From NCBI GenBank assembly GCA_948356915.1, contig CAOJCG010000001.1, positions 62,001-126,000 on the forward strand: a stretch of DNA of 64,000 bases. The letters are read 5' to 3'. The DNA is from an uncultured Clostridiaceae bacterium. GTDB taxonomy: Bacteria > Bacillota > Clostridia > TANB77 > CAG-508. Below are positions 30,264 through 40,396 of this stretch, in pieces (position 1 is the stretch's first letter; each line of letters starts with the position of its first letter). The position numbers and the translations under genes were made by a program. Under the pieces are notes generated by a model. That model searched no databases. It worked only from the letters and a program-made list of their open reading frames with translations, and had not been told where the DNA came from.

Positions 30264-30374
30264 AGTAAGTAATATATTTTATTTTTGTAATGTAGTCCCG
30301 ACAGCCCGCAGATCGCAGGGGAATACCCCTTGTCTTGGAGGGCGAAATGGAAAAAATAAAATATATTACTTACT
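30264..30374. repeat. 111-bp MITE-like element
   Basis: Bounded by 22-base inverted repeats, AGTAAGTAATATATTTTATT and its complement ending ATTACTTACT. The centre includes a GGGGAATACCCC palindrome. Inverted, partial copy at 27622-27728. Confidence 0.75.
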
Positions 30375-30413
30375 GGGAGCGGATTTTAATAGTGATACTG
30401 TAAATTATAACTT

Positions 30414-31986
30414 TTATCTACCTTCTCTTTCATGTCCTATTTGTTCTTCTAATTCTTCTGTTATCATTTCTATTATTTCTTTTTCTTCTGTTTTTGGATT
30501 TTCTTTTCTTTTTTCTTCGTATAATTTCCTTGCTTTTTCTAAGTTTGGCTTTCCTTCTTTATAATATCCCCATTTTATTGCTAAGTCTTCATAATTTACA
30601 TTATCATGTATGTGCGATTTTGTATTTGCTATTCCATCTATGTCTTCTACTTTCATTTTATCGTTTTCTATAATTTCGCCTTTTTCATTTTCATGCATTT
30701 TTGCTTCTTGGTAACCTTCTTCTACACTTCTATATCCTGTCTTATATTTTGATGCTAAGTCTCTAACTTCTTTTTTCATTGTCCATATATTATCTGTTTC
30801 TAACTCTCTATCTAAACTTTTATTTCCCTCTACACCATTTCCTCCTATTGTTTTTCTAGGTGAATGGTAAACTTTTATTTCTCCATAATTACCGTTTTTT
30901 ACTCCAAATGTTCCATTTCCTATTTTAAACCTTGAAGTTACATCATCTCTACTTACTTCTCCTTTTTGGTTTACTTGGTAGTTTATTTCGTTTGGATTAT
31001 TTCCTTCTTGGTGGTCTTGTTTTAAGTCTAATGGTACTACTGTTCCATCATTTGCTATTGCTACAAATGAATACCTTGTTGTATTTACTTTTGCTTGTTT
31101 TCCTGTTTTTACATCTAATAAATTATCTCTATGGTCTGATTCTATTATTCCCATTTTTATGAATTTTTTGTTTCTTATTTGTGGAAGTTTTTTATCATCT
31201 TTTAATATTTGCTCTAATGTTTTCATATCTGTTACTTTGCTGTTCATTTTCATTTCTTGCTTTATATTTACATCTTTTGTAGTATTTAGCTTTTTATTCA
31301 AATTTATTAGAATGTTTTGATTTTTATTTTGCATTTTCTTTTTTTGTCCTTCTAATATCTTTTCTTTTAAACTTATTGTTGATATAGCTGTTATTTCATA
31401 TTCTGGTTCAATTCCTAATGCTTTTTCTATTAAATTTTTTTCTTTTTCATTTTCTTCTATTAAAGATATTTCCTTTTTTCTTAAGTCTATACTCATTACA
31501 ACATCTCTTATTTGTTTGCCTAGCTCTTCTTCTACTTTTCTTTCTTTAAATAATATATTGTTTTCCATTATCTTTTTATTTAATGTTCCTATTTCTAATG
31601 TATCTAAATAATACTTTCCGCTTTTCTGCTTCATCTACTAAATATAGTCCTACTACTTTACCTTTTATTTTTAGCCTTTCCATTAAGTATATATCTTCTA
31701 CTTTTTCATATTCATTATTGTTTTTTAGTATATTTTTTATCTTTTTTATATCATTTATGAATTTTCTATCTTCTAGTATAAAGCCTATTAGATTATTCTT
31801 TATAATGTTTATTATTAAGCATTCTTCTTCTTTTCCTATTAGTTCATCATCACTATAATCTCCTAAGTCTTCTATATATATGTTATAGCTATTTTCTAGT
31901 GATTTTCCTACATAATATTTTCTACTTTTTGTTTTTCCTATTATTTTTACTTTTTCTTTTTTTCCTATTAAATCTTCCACATTCAT
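30414..31986 (-). CDS. Unknown protein of the secretion-like cluster, +1 shift at CGG
   Basis: Two ORFs join into one 523-residue protein when the C of AAG CGG A at 31618-31620 is skipped: DEAEK then GKYYLDTLEIGTL. The first 122 residues form a beta-rich region (KVKIIGKTKSRKYYVGKS, note the similar KxYYxGKS/GKYYLDTLE repeat), the rest is charged and helical with an embedded region NTTRYSFVAIANDGTVVPLDL. No family recognised. It ends the leftward cluster that begins at 45525, so it is likely a cargo or accessory of that machine. No internal start is needed if the shift occurs. Confidence 0.7.
31618..31620 (-). other. CGG +1 site (secretion-cluster protein)
   Basis: AAG CGG AAA, stop 13 codons later in the zero frame; AAG (C) GGA AAG TAT TAT enters the long downstream ORF upstream of any ribosome site. 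Confidence 0.78.
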
Positions 31987-32043
31987 ATTATCACCTAATT
32001 TATTATCATTTTTTTATTTCTGTTTAAATACTATGACTTAATA

Positions 32044-32074
32044 AGTAGGGGTAGCTTCGTTCGCTACCCCTACT
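32044..32074. repeat. Palindrome AGTAGGGGTAGC...GCTACCCCTACT
   Basis: Perfect 12-base arms and a 7-base loop. Resembles a minimal form of the TGTAGGGG elements. Spacer 31987-32247 otherwise shows no gene. Confidence 0.7.
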
Positions 32075-32247
32075 TTAAATGAAATTGATTAAACAAATAC
32101 ATATTTTAGGGTAATTTCATATAAAGCGCGGACAACTACACTAGCGCATAACTTATGTTTAACCCTTCTTCGCTTTGCTACGCATAAATTATCTGTAACT
32201 TACTTTGTTCGAAGAGCTAAGAAATAGTCTCCCCTTACAATTCTTTT

Positions 32248-33589
32248 TTATTCTTGGCTAAATGACATTACAAATTTATTATTTTGTAATAATTTTACTA
32301 ATACTTTATAATTATAAGATTGAACATTTTCGTTTGTATCTGTTATGTCTTTTAGTGTTATTTTATATACATATATTGGTGAAAGTTCACTACTATATGC
32401 TACAAATTTTACTTTATTGTGTTTAAACATTTTACTATTTATATACTCTTTAAACTTTTCTACTGTTTCAAATTGACTTTGTTTAAATTTCTCATCTAAT
32501 AGTTCATATGCTAGCTCATAATCTCCCATATTTATCATATTAAAGAATTTAGTTATATTAGTTTTTATTTTATCTTTAGTTTTCAAATTATTATAGTCTT
32601 CAATTTCTTCATCATTTATTACAGTATAATTATCTAATTTCAATGTATAATCCATAATTCCTTTGTCTTCGAAAATATAAGTATCTCCATATTGATCTCT
32701 ACATATAAATTTTGTATAGTTATCATATTCTTTTACTGAATAATTTTTTAATTCTAATATTTGATATCTTTTATCAGATTTTTCTATATATTCTTTATAT
32801 TTCTGTAATGTTGGATATTTTTTTTCTTTATATTCTTTTTCTAATAATTTATATGCACTTTCTATATTTCTTTCTACTTTATTTCCATAATCATATAAAT
32901 AATACCTTGCCATTATTTCGTCTGTTATATTGTTTATAGTATATCCATTATTAGTATTTTTTTGAATATATTCTATTCCTTCTATATTGAATTCATTTTC
33001 AATACTTGTTTCATCATATCCTTTCTTCTCAATATACTCCTCAGAATATATTGAGAAGGTTTGCGAATATTTATCTAATTTTACTATTAATTTGTATTCT
33101 TTTAAATCATCTAATAACCCTACAATATAGAACATGTATGTGTTAATATTTTTTTCTACAGTATACATATTTTTTATTGTAAAATATGTATTTTTATATT
33201 TTTCAAATCTATCTGGTATGTTTTCTTTATTTAGCTCTAAATAGCTTATACATTCTTTATCTAATATTTCTTGTAGTATATTTGTTCCTTCTTTAGTATA
33301 TTCTTCTATTACTTGTTTTTCCTCTTGTTTGTTTTGTACATCTATAATTCCTAACTGTGTTATATCTGATTTTAAATAATTAATAGCATTATAGTATTTA
33401 TTTAATATAGTTTTTATCGCATAGTATTCATCTCTGTTTGTAACTTTATCAAGCTTGCTAAAATCTATATGTCCGATTTTCTTTACTTTCTACTATTAAT
33501 TTATTTTTTAGTAGTAAAAGAGCTATACTGATAATTATTATTATTGCAATAATTATTACTATAGAATATAGTAGTAAATTCTTTTTCAA
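32248..33589 (-). CDS. Membrane-anchored NTF2-like (VirB8-like) protein, +1 shift at CGG
   Basis: Start TTG 33589, six bases after GGAGG. One N-terminal membrane helix (LYSIVIIIAIIIIISIALLLL), then the zero frame stops four codons after AAT CGG A at 33473-33475. Skipping the C gives SKENGHIDFSKLDKVTN and runs without a stop through to 32248, 446 residues. The C-terminal part, with FFNMINMGDYELAYELLDE and QFETVEKFKEYI, resembles NTF2-like domains of VirB8/TcpC. The neighbouring protein at 36586-37527 has a similar AYNLL...FETVEDFK segment. Likely an envelope part of the secretion-like machine. Confidence 0.75.
33473..33475 (-). other. CGG +1 site (NTF2-like protein)
   Basis: AAT CGG ACA TAT AGA TTT TAG in the zero frame; AAT (C) GGA CAT ATA GAT TTT AGC continues for 408 codons. 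Joins a membrane anchor to its soluble domain. Confidence 0.85.
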
Positions 33590-33605
33590 GTTTTTCCTCC
33601 TTTTA

Positions 33606-36549
33606 TTAGTTTCCTGTAAACGAGAAGTGCATGTAGTCTTTTTTACTCTTCCAGTCTCCTCCCCATCCCCATCCAATTGATTTAAATGCTTTAACCAACA
33701 CTCCATCTTTTGGAATTGAATATTCACTTCTACTTGGATCCCAGAAAGAACCTGCATCTATTTTTCCAGTGTCTGGATATACACAATAATTTTCTGTTAC
33801 ATTTATATCTACTGCTAAACCTAGGGCATGTTGAGACATCTTACTTGAATGAGCTACATTTCTCCAAGAAAAACCTCCTATACTATATACTTTGAAACCT
33901 CCATCTTGTGCTTTTTGAAGTACATTTTTTAGGTCTTCAGCTACAGCCCTATGTATTGTAACTGGCGCTGTTGTCTTAGTTCCATTCTTTTTAGTTATTG
34001 GTACTTGTATTGTAGTTAGATATTTTCTTATTCCTTCTTGTGTAGTTGGAATTCCATCTGGGAATATATCTTCTAGTTTTCCTGTTGCTGGTGTAGTCCC
34101 TCCTGTAATACCTCTTAATTCTTCTAAAGCTTTTGCATTAGTATGGAATACATGAGTATTAGGGTCTGTAAATAAATATATGTACGATTTATGCTTTTGA
34201 TCCTTACTAATTGGCATTCCTGCTGATATAGCTGAAGCTTCTGTCCTAAAGTATACAGCCCCTCCAGTTGTATCTCCGCTTGCTAGTACACTATTTACTG
34301 CTTTTTTTGTTTTCTCTGAAGGTATAGCTTTTTCATACATTCCATTTCTAGTTGGTTGAAACTGATTCTTCTGAAACACAACTTCTTTAATAGTGTTTGG
34401 CCATTGTGAACATTTTACTCTATTTAATATTACACATGCAACATGTCCTATTTCAGGCTCACTACTTCCTCCAGCTTCTGCCTCACATATTTTGTATAAT
34501 ATTTCTAGCTCTTCATCTTCTATCTCTTCTTCATATTCAACATCTGGCTCTGGTATATCTATTGAGTCTTCTTCATCATCTTCATACTGTATATCAATAT
34601 CTTCATTTTCTGGGAATGTCATTAAATATTTTATGTGGTCTATTATTCCTGTCATTCTTGTTTTATATTCACTGTTTATCTCATCTTTTTTTTCGTTTCC
34701 AGTATCGCCTTGTAGCCCTTCTCCTAATAATTGATATAGCATTTGCAATCCACTTATTAGTCTATTTAGTGGTGCATCTACATTGGTAGAATTTGGAATA
34801 GCGTATTCTACATTAAAGCCATCTCTATAAAATTCTGCCTTTTTTACACATTCTTGTACTTTTTTAGGTGAGTTATAGCAATTAGCTTCTTTACATTCTC
34901 CTGTTTCATTTCTCAGTAATCCTAGAAATTGTTTAGATTTTTCTACTGGATCATCTACCCTTATTCCTGGTCTATATTCTGTAGTTGTTTTAGTTGTACT
35001 TGTAGTTACCTTATTCTCTACTATCCATGGTCCACCTGTCCAATATTGTCCTGTAGTTACAGTTTGGGTTGTTCCATCAGGTAGTGTAATAGTTCCTGGA
35101 GTTCCTGGATAGTAATTTGGTAGTGTATCTTGTACATTGCAAGATCCTGATACTGGGCCTTGTGTATTTGGTCCTTCTACCTTTACTGTTTTTGTATACT
35201 CAAATTTTTCATAAAAACTCCATGTGTTTGCTTGTTTTATTTCTAAATGTGGCGTCATTTCTGTTGTTATTGTTTCTGTTACAAATGTTTCTGTACTTTC
35301 TTCAGTTACTTCTGCTCCTGACCTTGATGAACTTGATGTATTTTTAAAACTTTGTATTTTTCTTACTTCTGTTCTTATTTCATCTACTATTGTTGTATCG
35401 TCTTGCACTACAAGTATTATTTCAGTTTGCCTTGCAAGCATTGCTACATGGTATACGAACTCTGGGTTTTGTGTTATCATACATAAGTTTATTAAAAATT
35501 CATATGGCATTGTATATTTTTCTATATATTGCTTATAATCAATATGTAATATATCTTCTACAGTTGTAGTTTTATCGGTTGAGCCAAATATTTCACTTGA
35601 GCTTTTAGTTTTAGTAACTACAGTTTTCATTTTAGCTACTTCTATGTACCCATTTTCGTCTATAGTATATTTATATCTTAATTTTGGGCTATTACTATTT
35701 ACTAATTCCTGAAATTTTTCTGGAGCTATATAGGTCATTTGCACATATTTTTCTTGGTCTACCTCTTTTATATATTCGCCTTCTCCTGTTTGTACCATAT
35801 TGCCATCTTTATCCTTTTCAGGTGTTCTATATATATATACTCCTCCGTCTATCAAGTTATCATTATATGGGTTTACTAAGTCTTTTCCTCTTCTTAAATG
35901 TGTGGCTTGAGTAATCAAGTCTGCCCTTACAAACTCTGATATATATCTTTCTATTGTTTTCTTTTGCTCTTTATAGCTACTGTCTGTTAATATTTTTTCT
36001 ATAAGTTCTCTTTCTGTTAGTTTTCTATCTTCTTCTGGTATTTCAAAATCGCCTAATAGTTTTAATGAATGTAGTGAAATTCCTAGGTCTGATAATTGTC
36101 TTATATATTCATCTACCAAAGTGCCTTTCCTCGTGACTTCCTGACCGGGTATTATCAGTAGTAGTATATTCTATGTCATCATCTAACCTTATCCAATAGT
36201 CATCTATAAGCCAGTTCCAAAAAGATTTTGCTGCTTTTCCAAGGTTTGAGGCAAGCTCCATTAATTTTTCTACAACATTACTAAATATACTTATTAATGT
36301 TACTGCTATAATAACTATAACCAATATATTAGAACATATCATCATTAAGTTTCTTTTTAACCTCTTTTTTACCATTTTACTTTTGGCTAATTTAGCTGCG
36401 CTTTTAACACTTTCTACGACATTTCCCGAACTTACGCTAGCTGCTAACTTAGTTGCTTCTGTTGCTACTTCTTTTGCTTCTTTAATTTGTTTAGGCATCA
36501 TTTTCCAATTGCTTTCCCCATTTTGGCTTGATTTTTCATTGTCTTCCAT
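33606..36549 (-). CDS. Secretion-cluster wall hydrolase: membrane anchor + SleB + M15 peptidase, +1 shift at CGG
   Basis: Start ATG 36549 after GAGGTG. An N-terminal basic region and membrane helix (ICSNILVIVIIAVTLISIF), then the zero frame ends 11 codons after ACC CGG T at 36145-36147. Skipping the C gives DNTGQEVTRKGTLVDEYIRQL and continues, 980 residues in total. Later domains: a long linker rich in Thr, a SleB-type cell-wall hydrolase (ILYKICEAEAGGSSEPEIG, VILNRVKCSQWPNTI) and a C-terminal VanY/M15 carboxypeptidase (SQHALGLAVDIN, DYMHFSF). Two wall-cutting domains in a membrane-anchored protein are what a conjugation or secretion apparatus needs to pass through a thick wall. Confidence 0.85.
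36145..36147 (-). other. CGG +1 site (SleB-M15 protein)
   Basis: AAT ACC CGG TCA; skipping the C gives ACC GGT CAG GAA and joins the membrane-anchor ORF to the hydrolase ORF. Confidence 0.83.
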
Positions 36550-36585
36550 TATTTTCACCTCTTTTCGTGCATGCAGTTTAATTCT

Positions 36586-37527
36586 TTATAACTTTATTTC
36601 TATATTTTCTCTTTCATTTGTATTTTGCTCTTTATATTGCTCATAATTTAATATAATATCTGAAAAAACAATTTTCTTAGTTTCATCTACTGGATTATAT
36701 CTTTTATTAAATTTAATTGAAAAGCTTTTTGTTGTATACATAGGTAACTCAAATAAACTACTTGCTACTTCTGTAGCAAATGAGCCATATTTTATACTGT
36801 TTCTATCTAGTATATATATACTTTTAGAATTTTTAAGTGTATCTAGTAGTACTGTATTTTGTGTATTATTTTGAAATTCAAATTTGTATATCTCATAATC
36901 TATATATATTTCTTGCCTTAATGCTTTTACTTCTATTCCACTTTTTGTATTTTCTTTTTCTATATTCTTACTTGTTATTAAACTATTTATATTTAGTTTA
37001 TTTGTATCCTTTTCTACTGTTATATAGTCTTTATAATTATTTGCTTGTCCTACATTTCCTGTAGAAATTATATCTTCATAAAAAGTTACTGCATATGTAT
37101 TTGTAGTGACTGAATTTTTATAATTTTCTATTTTTATTGTTCTTGTTTCTTTAAAAATTATATCATAATAATTATTTTTAAAGTCTTCCACTGTTTCAAA
37201 AAGCGCTTGTTTACAATTTGGCGTAAGTAAATTGTATGCTTCTTGTATTTTTCCTTCATTACACATATTGCTAAACTCTTCTATTATTTTGACATTATTT
37301 TCAGTTGTTTGCTTGTTTACTTTTTCACCTGTAATAATAGAAGTTGTTGGAAGTTTTTTGTCTGAAATATTTTCATTATTAATTTTATTTTCCATATTTT
37401 GCTTTCTTATATTTTCTTTTGCTATATTATTTAATATTTGAAGAACTAAAAAGCAGAAGGCTACTATTAATACTATAATAATTATTTTCTTTCTGTTTTG
37501 GTTCCACATTCTTATTATACTATTCAT
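36586..37527 (-). CDS. Membrane-anchored NTF2-like protein of the secretion-like cluster
   Basis: 313 residues. One N-terminal membrane helix (KIIIIVLIVAFCFLVLQIL), a low-complexity linker, then FSNMCNEGKIQEAYNLLTPNCKQALFETVEDFKNNYY, a segment like that in the 32248-33589 protein, suggesting a shared NTF2-like fold. The C-terminal part is beta-rich. No in-frame CGG. Likely periplasm-facing (outer-face) component, by analogy with VirB8/TcpC. Confidence 0.65.
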   Translation of the reverse strand: MNSIIRMWNQNRKKIIIIVLIVAFCFLVLQILNNIAKENIRKQNMENKINNENISDKKLPTTSIITGEKVNKQTTENNVKIIEEFSNMCNEGKIQEAYNLLTPNCKQALFETVEDFKNNYYDIIFKETRTIKIENYKNSVTTNTYAVTFYEDIISTGNVGQANNYKDYITVEKDTNKLNINSLITSKNIEKENTKSGIEVKALRQEIYIDYEIYKFEFQNNTQNTVLLDTLKNSKSIYILDRNSIKYGSFATEVASSLFELPMYTTKSFSIKFNKRYNPVDETKKIVFSDIILNYEQYKEQNTNERENIEIKL

Positions 37528-37581
37528 TTTTGGTAGCCTCCTACTTTTTAACTATTCTTTATTATAATTTTTATTTATATT

Positions 37582-40380
37582 TTAGTTATTTGGTTCATTT
37601 TGATTTGAATTGTTGTCATTATTTCTTGGACGTCCTCTTCTTCTACCTCCACCTGGGTTGGTATTTTGTCCTCTCGAACTTCCTCTTGATGTATTGTTTC
37701 CATTATTGTTATTTTGTGACCTTGAATTTCTTGTTGATGTTCCACTATCTGTATTGTTATTATGTGTTCTTGGTCCTCTACTTGTTGATCCATTATCAGT
37801 ATTACTGTTTTGTGTTCTAGATCCGCTATTTGCTCCAGCACCACCAGAGTTATTATTTGATGTAGGTCTTACAACTCGTGCTCTTCCTCCTACATTTTTA
37901 AGATTATGTCTTTGTCCAACTTGTGCTTTCATTACATTTAATACATAATCTGCTTTTGCTGCAGCTTGTTCCTCTGTTAGTCCTTTATCCATAAATTCTT
38001 GTGTAAAGTCTTCTTGTCTAGCTTTATATTTCTTCTCATCACCTAATACATCAGATGTTATATTTCTATCTTTAGCAAGTAATGCAATTTTAGCTGCTTG
38101 ATCTGCATCCACTCCAAATTTTTCTGCTTTTCTAGCTCTATAAATAGCACCTATATCTGTCATTCCTTCATTTGCATATGTTCTTATACTATCCATCTCT
38201 TCTTTTACTTGTTTACTTGAAGGCGCTCTACCATTATTTTCTGCAGTCAATTTATCTCTTACATATTTCTCTGTTGAACTATCTTTCATAAATCTTCTTG
38301 CTTGCGCTCTGTCATGTAATCTTGTATTTCCATTGAATGTATCTATTTCTTCGCTTACTGCTCCTCCTACTTTATTTGCAACATTTCTTCCTAAGTTATA
38401 CGCATTTTCTGGCATATTTGAAAGTGTAGTACCAAGTTTTCTTCCTAAATTCTTTCCAGCTGTTGCACCTGCTATTGCTCCTCCAAGACCTTTTCCTGAT
38501 GCTAAGCCTGCTCCAGCACCCGCTGCCATTCCTGCTACTGTAAATGCTGTTCTTGCAGTAAACTTAGTAGCTTTTCCTAATTTTTTTGCTGCATTTTTTA
38601 ATATTTGTTTTCCTCCACCATGCTTGTTAGCAATATTTCTCATTCCTTGTCCAACTCTGCCTGGTTGTTTAGCATTTCTTCTTATATTTTCAGTGCTTCC
38701 TGTTCCTCTTTGAGCTTGCTCTGAAGAGCTTGAAGTTTGTGCTTCACTATTTTGTTCAAAGTCATCCATTGTTCTTGGTCTTTCTGGTGCTTCTACTTCT
38801 ACGTCATCATCTGAAAGTCTTTGGAAAGGTGCGTTTTCATTTTCTGAAGCATTTGGTTGTTGTCCTCCTGTATTTCCATCTAAAGGCATTTCTCTATATG
38901 GTACATCTATTGCATCATCAAATGGTAAACCTCTTGGGTCTGGTGGTACATTCTGTGTTTGCTGTTCTGTATTAGTTCCACCTGTTGGACTTGTTGGTCC
39001 TTGTGGACCTCCTCTATCAAAATTATGGTCTTCTGCATAATCTATTCCATCTGTTCCATGGTGTCTTTCATATCTTGGTGGTTTGTTTTCTTCTTGGCTA
39101 CTTCCTCCTTTTGCTCCACCTGCTGAACCTTTTCCGTTTCCAAATTTAGATGCAAGTGAACCTGCAGTAAAGCCTGCTAATGCTCCCATTGTTCCTAATG
39201 GGCCTCTATCAAATCCAAACAATTTCTTTAATATCTTTTCTGCTGGTAATATAAATGCTATTGCAACTATTGCGTAAATCATATTTGTTTTTGCAAAGTC
39301 TATTGCAGTACCTACAAATATCATATAAATTATTAAATGGAATGGTTGAATTAGCGCATTATATACATATTCTTTAAGCCACATACTAAATGCTTGTGCT
39401 TTTCCATCTCCTATTTTATCTATTGGGTATGTAAGTGCTACAAGTGGTGCTATTATGGTTAAAAAAGCCATCATAAGTACCCTTTTTAAATAGTGCCATG
39501 TAAATATTGCTGTATATGCTACTAGTGCCCAATAAATTAGCATATATCCAAATCTTTCACCTGTATCTTTACTCTGTACCATAAACCTTGCTGCACCCAT
39601 AAAGTTTGTTGCATATTTTGTACCATCAACCTCTATAACAACACTGTCTGATTGATATGTTTGCCCACCTGTTAAGGCATTGTTTACTGAATTTACCATT
39701 GTTAGTGTAAATGACATTATATAATGTAGAAAAAATAATATACACAGTGCTATTAACCAGTCTGTAAACATTGTTTTAAATTTTGCTGTATCTCCTGCTG
39801 TACTACTTAGTAATATTCTAATACCTACATATACTAATACACATAAAAGTCCTACTATTGCTAAATTTCTAAGTGCTATGTACCAACTTGCTATTGTTTC
39901 TTGTAACTGCGCTGCTATTCCATTTATTCCATACTGGCTATTTTGTGCAGTCCATGTTGGATTTATGAAGTTTATATCTAAATATGGTATTTTATTGCTA
40001 AATATCTCCTCTGGTGTATATTCTATAATTGGCACTTGGTAATTGTTACTATTTGTAAACCATCCTAAGTCTAGTTCAGCAGTTGAAACTGATATTGTCG
40101 CATCTCCTGAGCCAGTTTTTATTCTATTATCTCCTTGGTCTACTAATATTTTAGATTCTGATAATTTTTCACCTGCTGCAAATTGACCTGTCATTGACCA
40201 TTGTAGTAATGATTCTACTATATCACCTAACGAAGCTGCTAAGTCTAGTATAGGGTTTATTAATACACCACCTACAAAACCTGCATGTGAATAAGTTGGA
40301 ATTATGAAATTAATACAAAGTACCATAAGTATGGCTATTATTGTCTTTTGTATAGTGCCTTTTTTTGTAAATATGTTCAT
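37582..40380 (-). CDS. VirB6/TrbL-like polytopic membrane protein with long disordered tail
   Basis: 932 residues from ATG 40380 after AGGAGG. A signal-like N-terminus, several membrane helices between about residues 170 and 390 (ALRNLAIVGLLCVLVYVGIRILL; LIALCILFFLHYIMSF; VLMMAFLTIIAPLVALTYPIDK), the last being a recognisable CD1105/TrbL-type block. Then about 540 residues of Gly/Asn/Arg/Gln-rich sequence with an Ala/Gly-rich helix-forming region. Forms the inner-membrane channel of conjugative or secretion systems. Follows virB4. No in-frame CGG. Confidence 0.8.
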   Translation of the reverse strand: MNIFTKKGTIQKTIIAILMVLCINFIIPTYSHAGFVGGVLINPILDLAASLGDIVESLLQWSMTGQFAAGEKLSESKILVDQGDNRIKTGSGDATISVSTAELDLGWFTNSNNYQVPIIEYTPEEIFSNKIPYLDINFINPTWTAQNSQYGINGIAAQLQETIASWYIALRNLAIVGLLCVLVYVGIRILLSSTAGDTAKFKTMFTDWLIALCILFFLHYIMSFTLTMVNSVNNALTGGQTYQSDSVVIEVDGTKYATNFMGAARFMVQSKDTGERFGYMLIYWALVAYTAIFTWHYLKRVLMMAFLTIIAPLVALTYPIDKIGDGKAQAFSMWLKEYVYNALIQPFHLIIYMIFVGTAIDFAKTNMIYAIVAIAFILPAEKILKKLFGFDRGPLGTMGALAGFTAGSLASKFGNGKGSAGGAKGGSSQEENKPPRYERHHGTDGIDYAEDHNFDRGGPQGPTSPTGGTNTEQQTQNVPPDPRGLPFDDAIDVPYREMPLDGNTGGQQPNASENENAPFQRLSDDDVEVEAPERPRTMDDFEQNSEAQTSSSSEQAQRGTGSTENIRRNAKQPGRVGQGMRNIANKHGGGKQILKNAAKKLGKATKFTARTAFTVAGMAAGAGAGLASGKGLGGAIAGATAGKNLGRKLGTTLSNMPENAYNLGRNVANKVGGAVSEEIDTFNGNTRLHDRAQARRFMKDSSTEKYVRDKLTAENNGRAPSSKQVKEEMDSIRTYANEGMTDIGAIYRARKAEKFGVDADQAAKIALLAKDRNITSDVLGDEKKYKARQEDFTQEFMDKGLTEEQAAAKADYVLNVMKAQVGQRHNLKNVGGRARVVRPTSNNNSGGAGANSGSRTQNSNTDNGSTSRGPRTHNNNTDSGTSTRNSRSQNNNNGNNTSRGSSRGQNTNPGGGRRRGRPRNNDNNSNQNEPNN

Positions 40381-40396
40381 TACTTACTTTTTCCTC

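Noticed and set aside
31576..31634. Separate start for the 30414-31634 ORF at ATG 31634
   Set aside because: No ribosome site precedes this ATG, while the CGG shift joins it to the upstream ORF exactly as in the other genes.
33458..33757. Independent 99-residue gene overlapping the SleB-M15 gene
   Set aside because: Its first half is rpoB-like shadow of the upstream gene in another frame; the real start is the TTG at 33589 after GGAGG.
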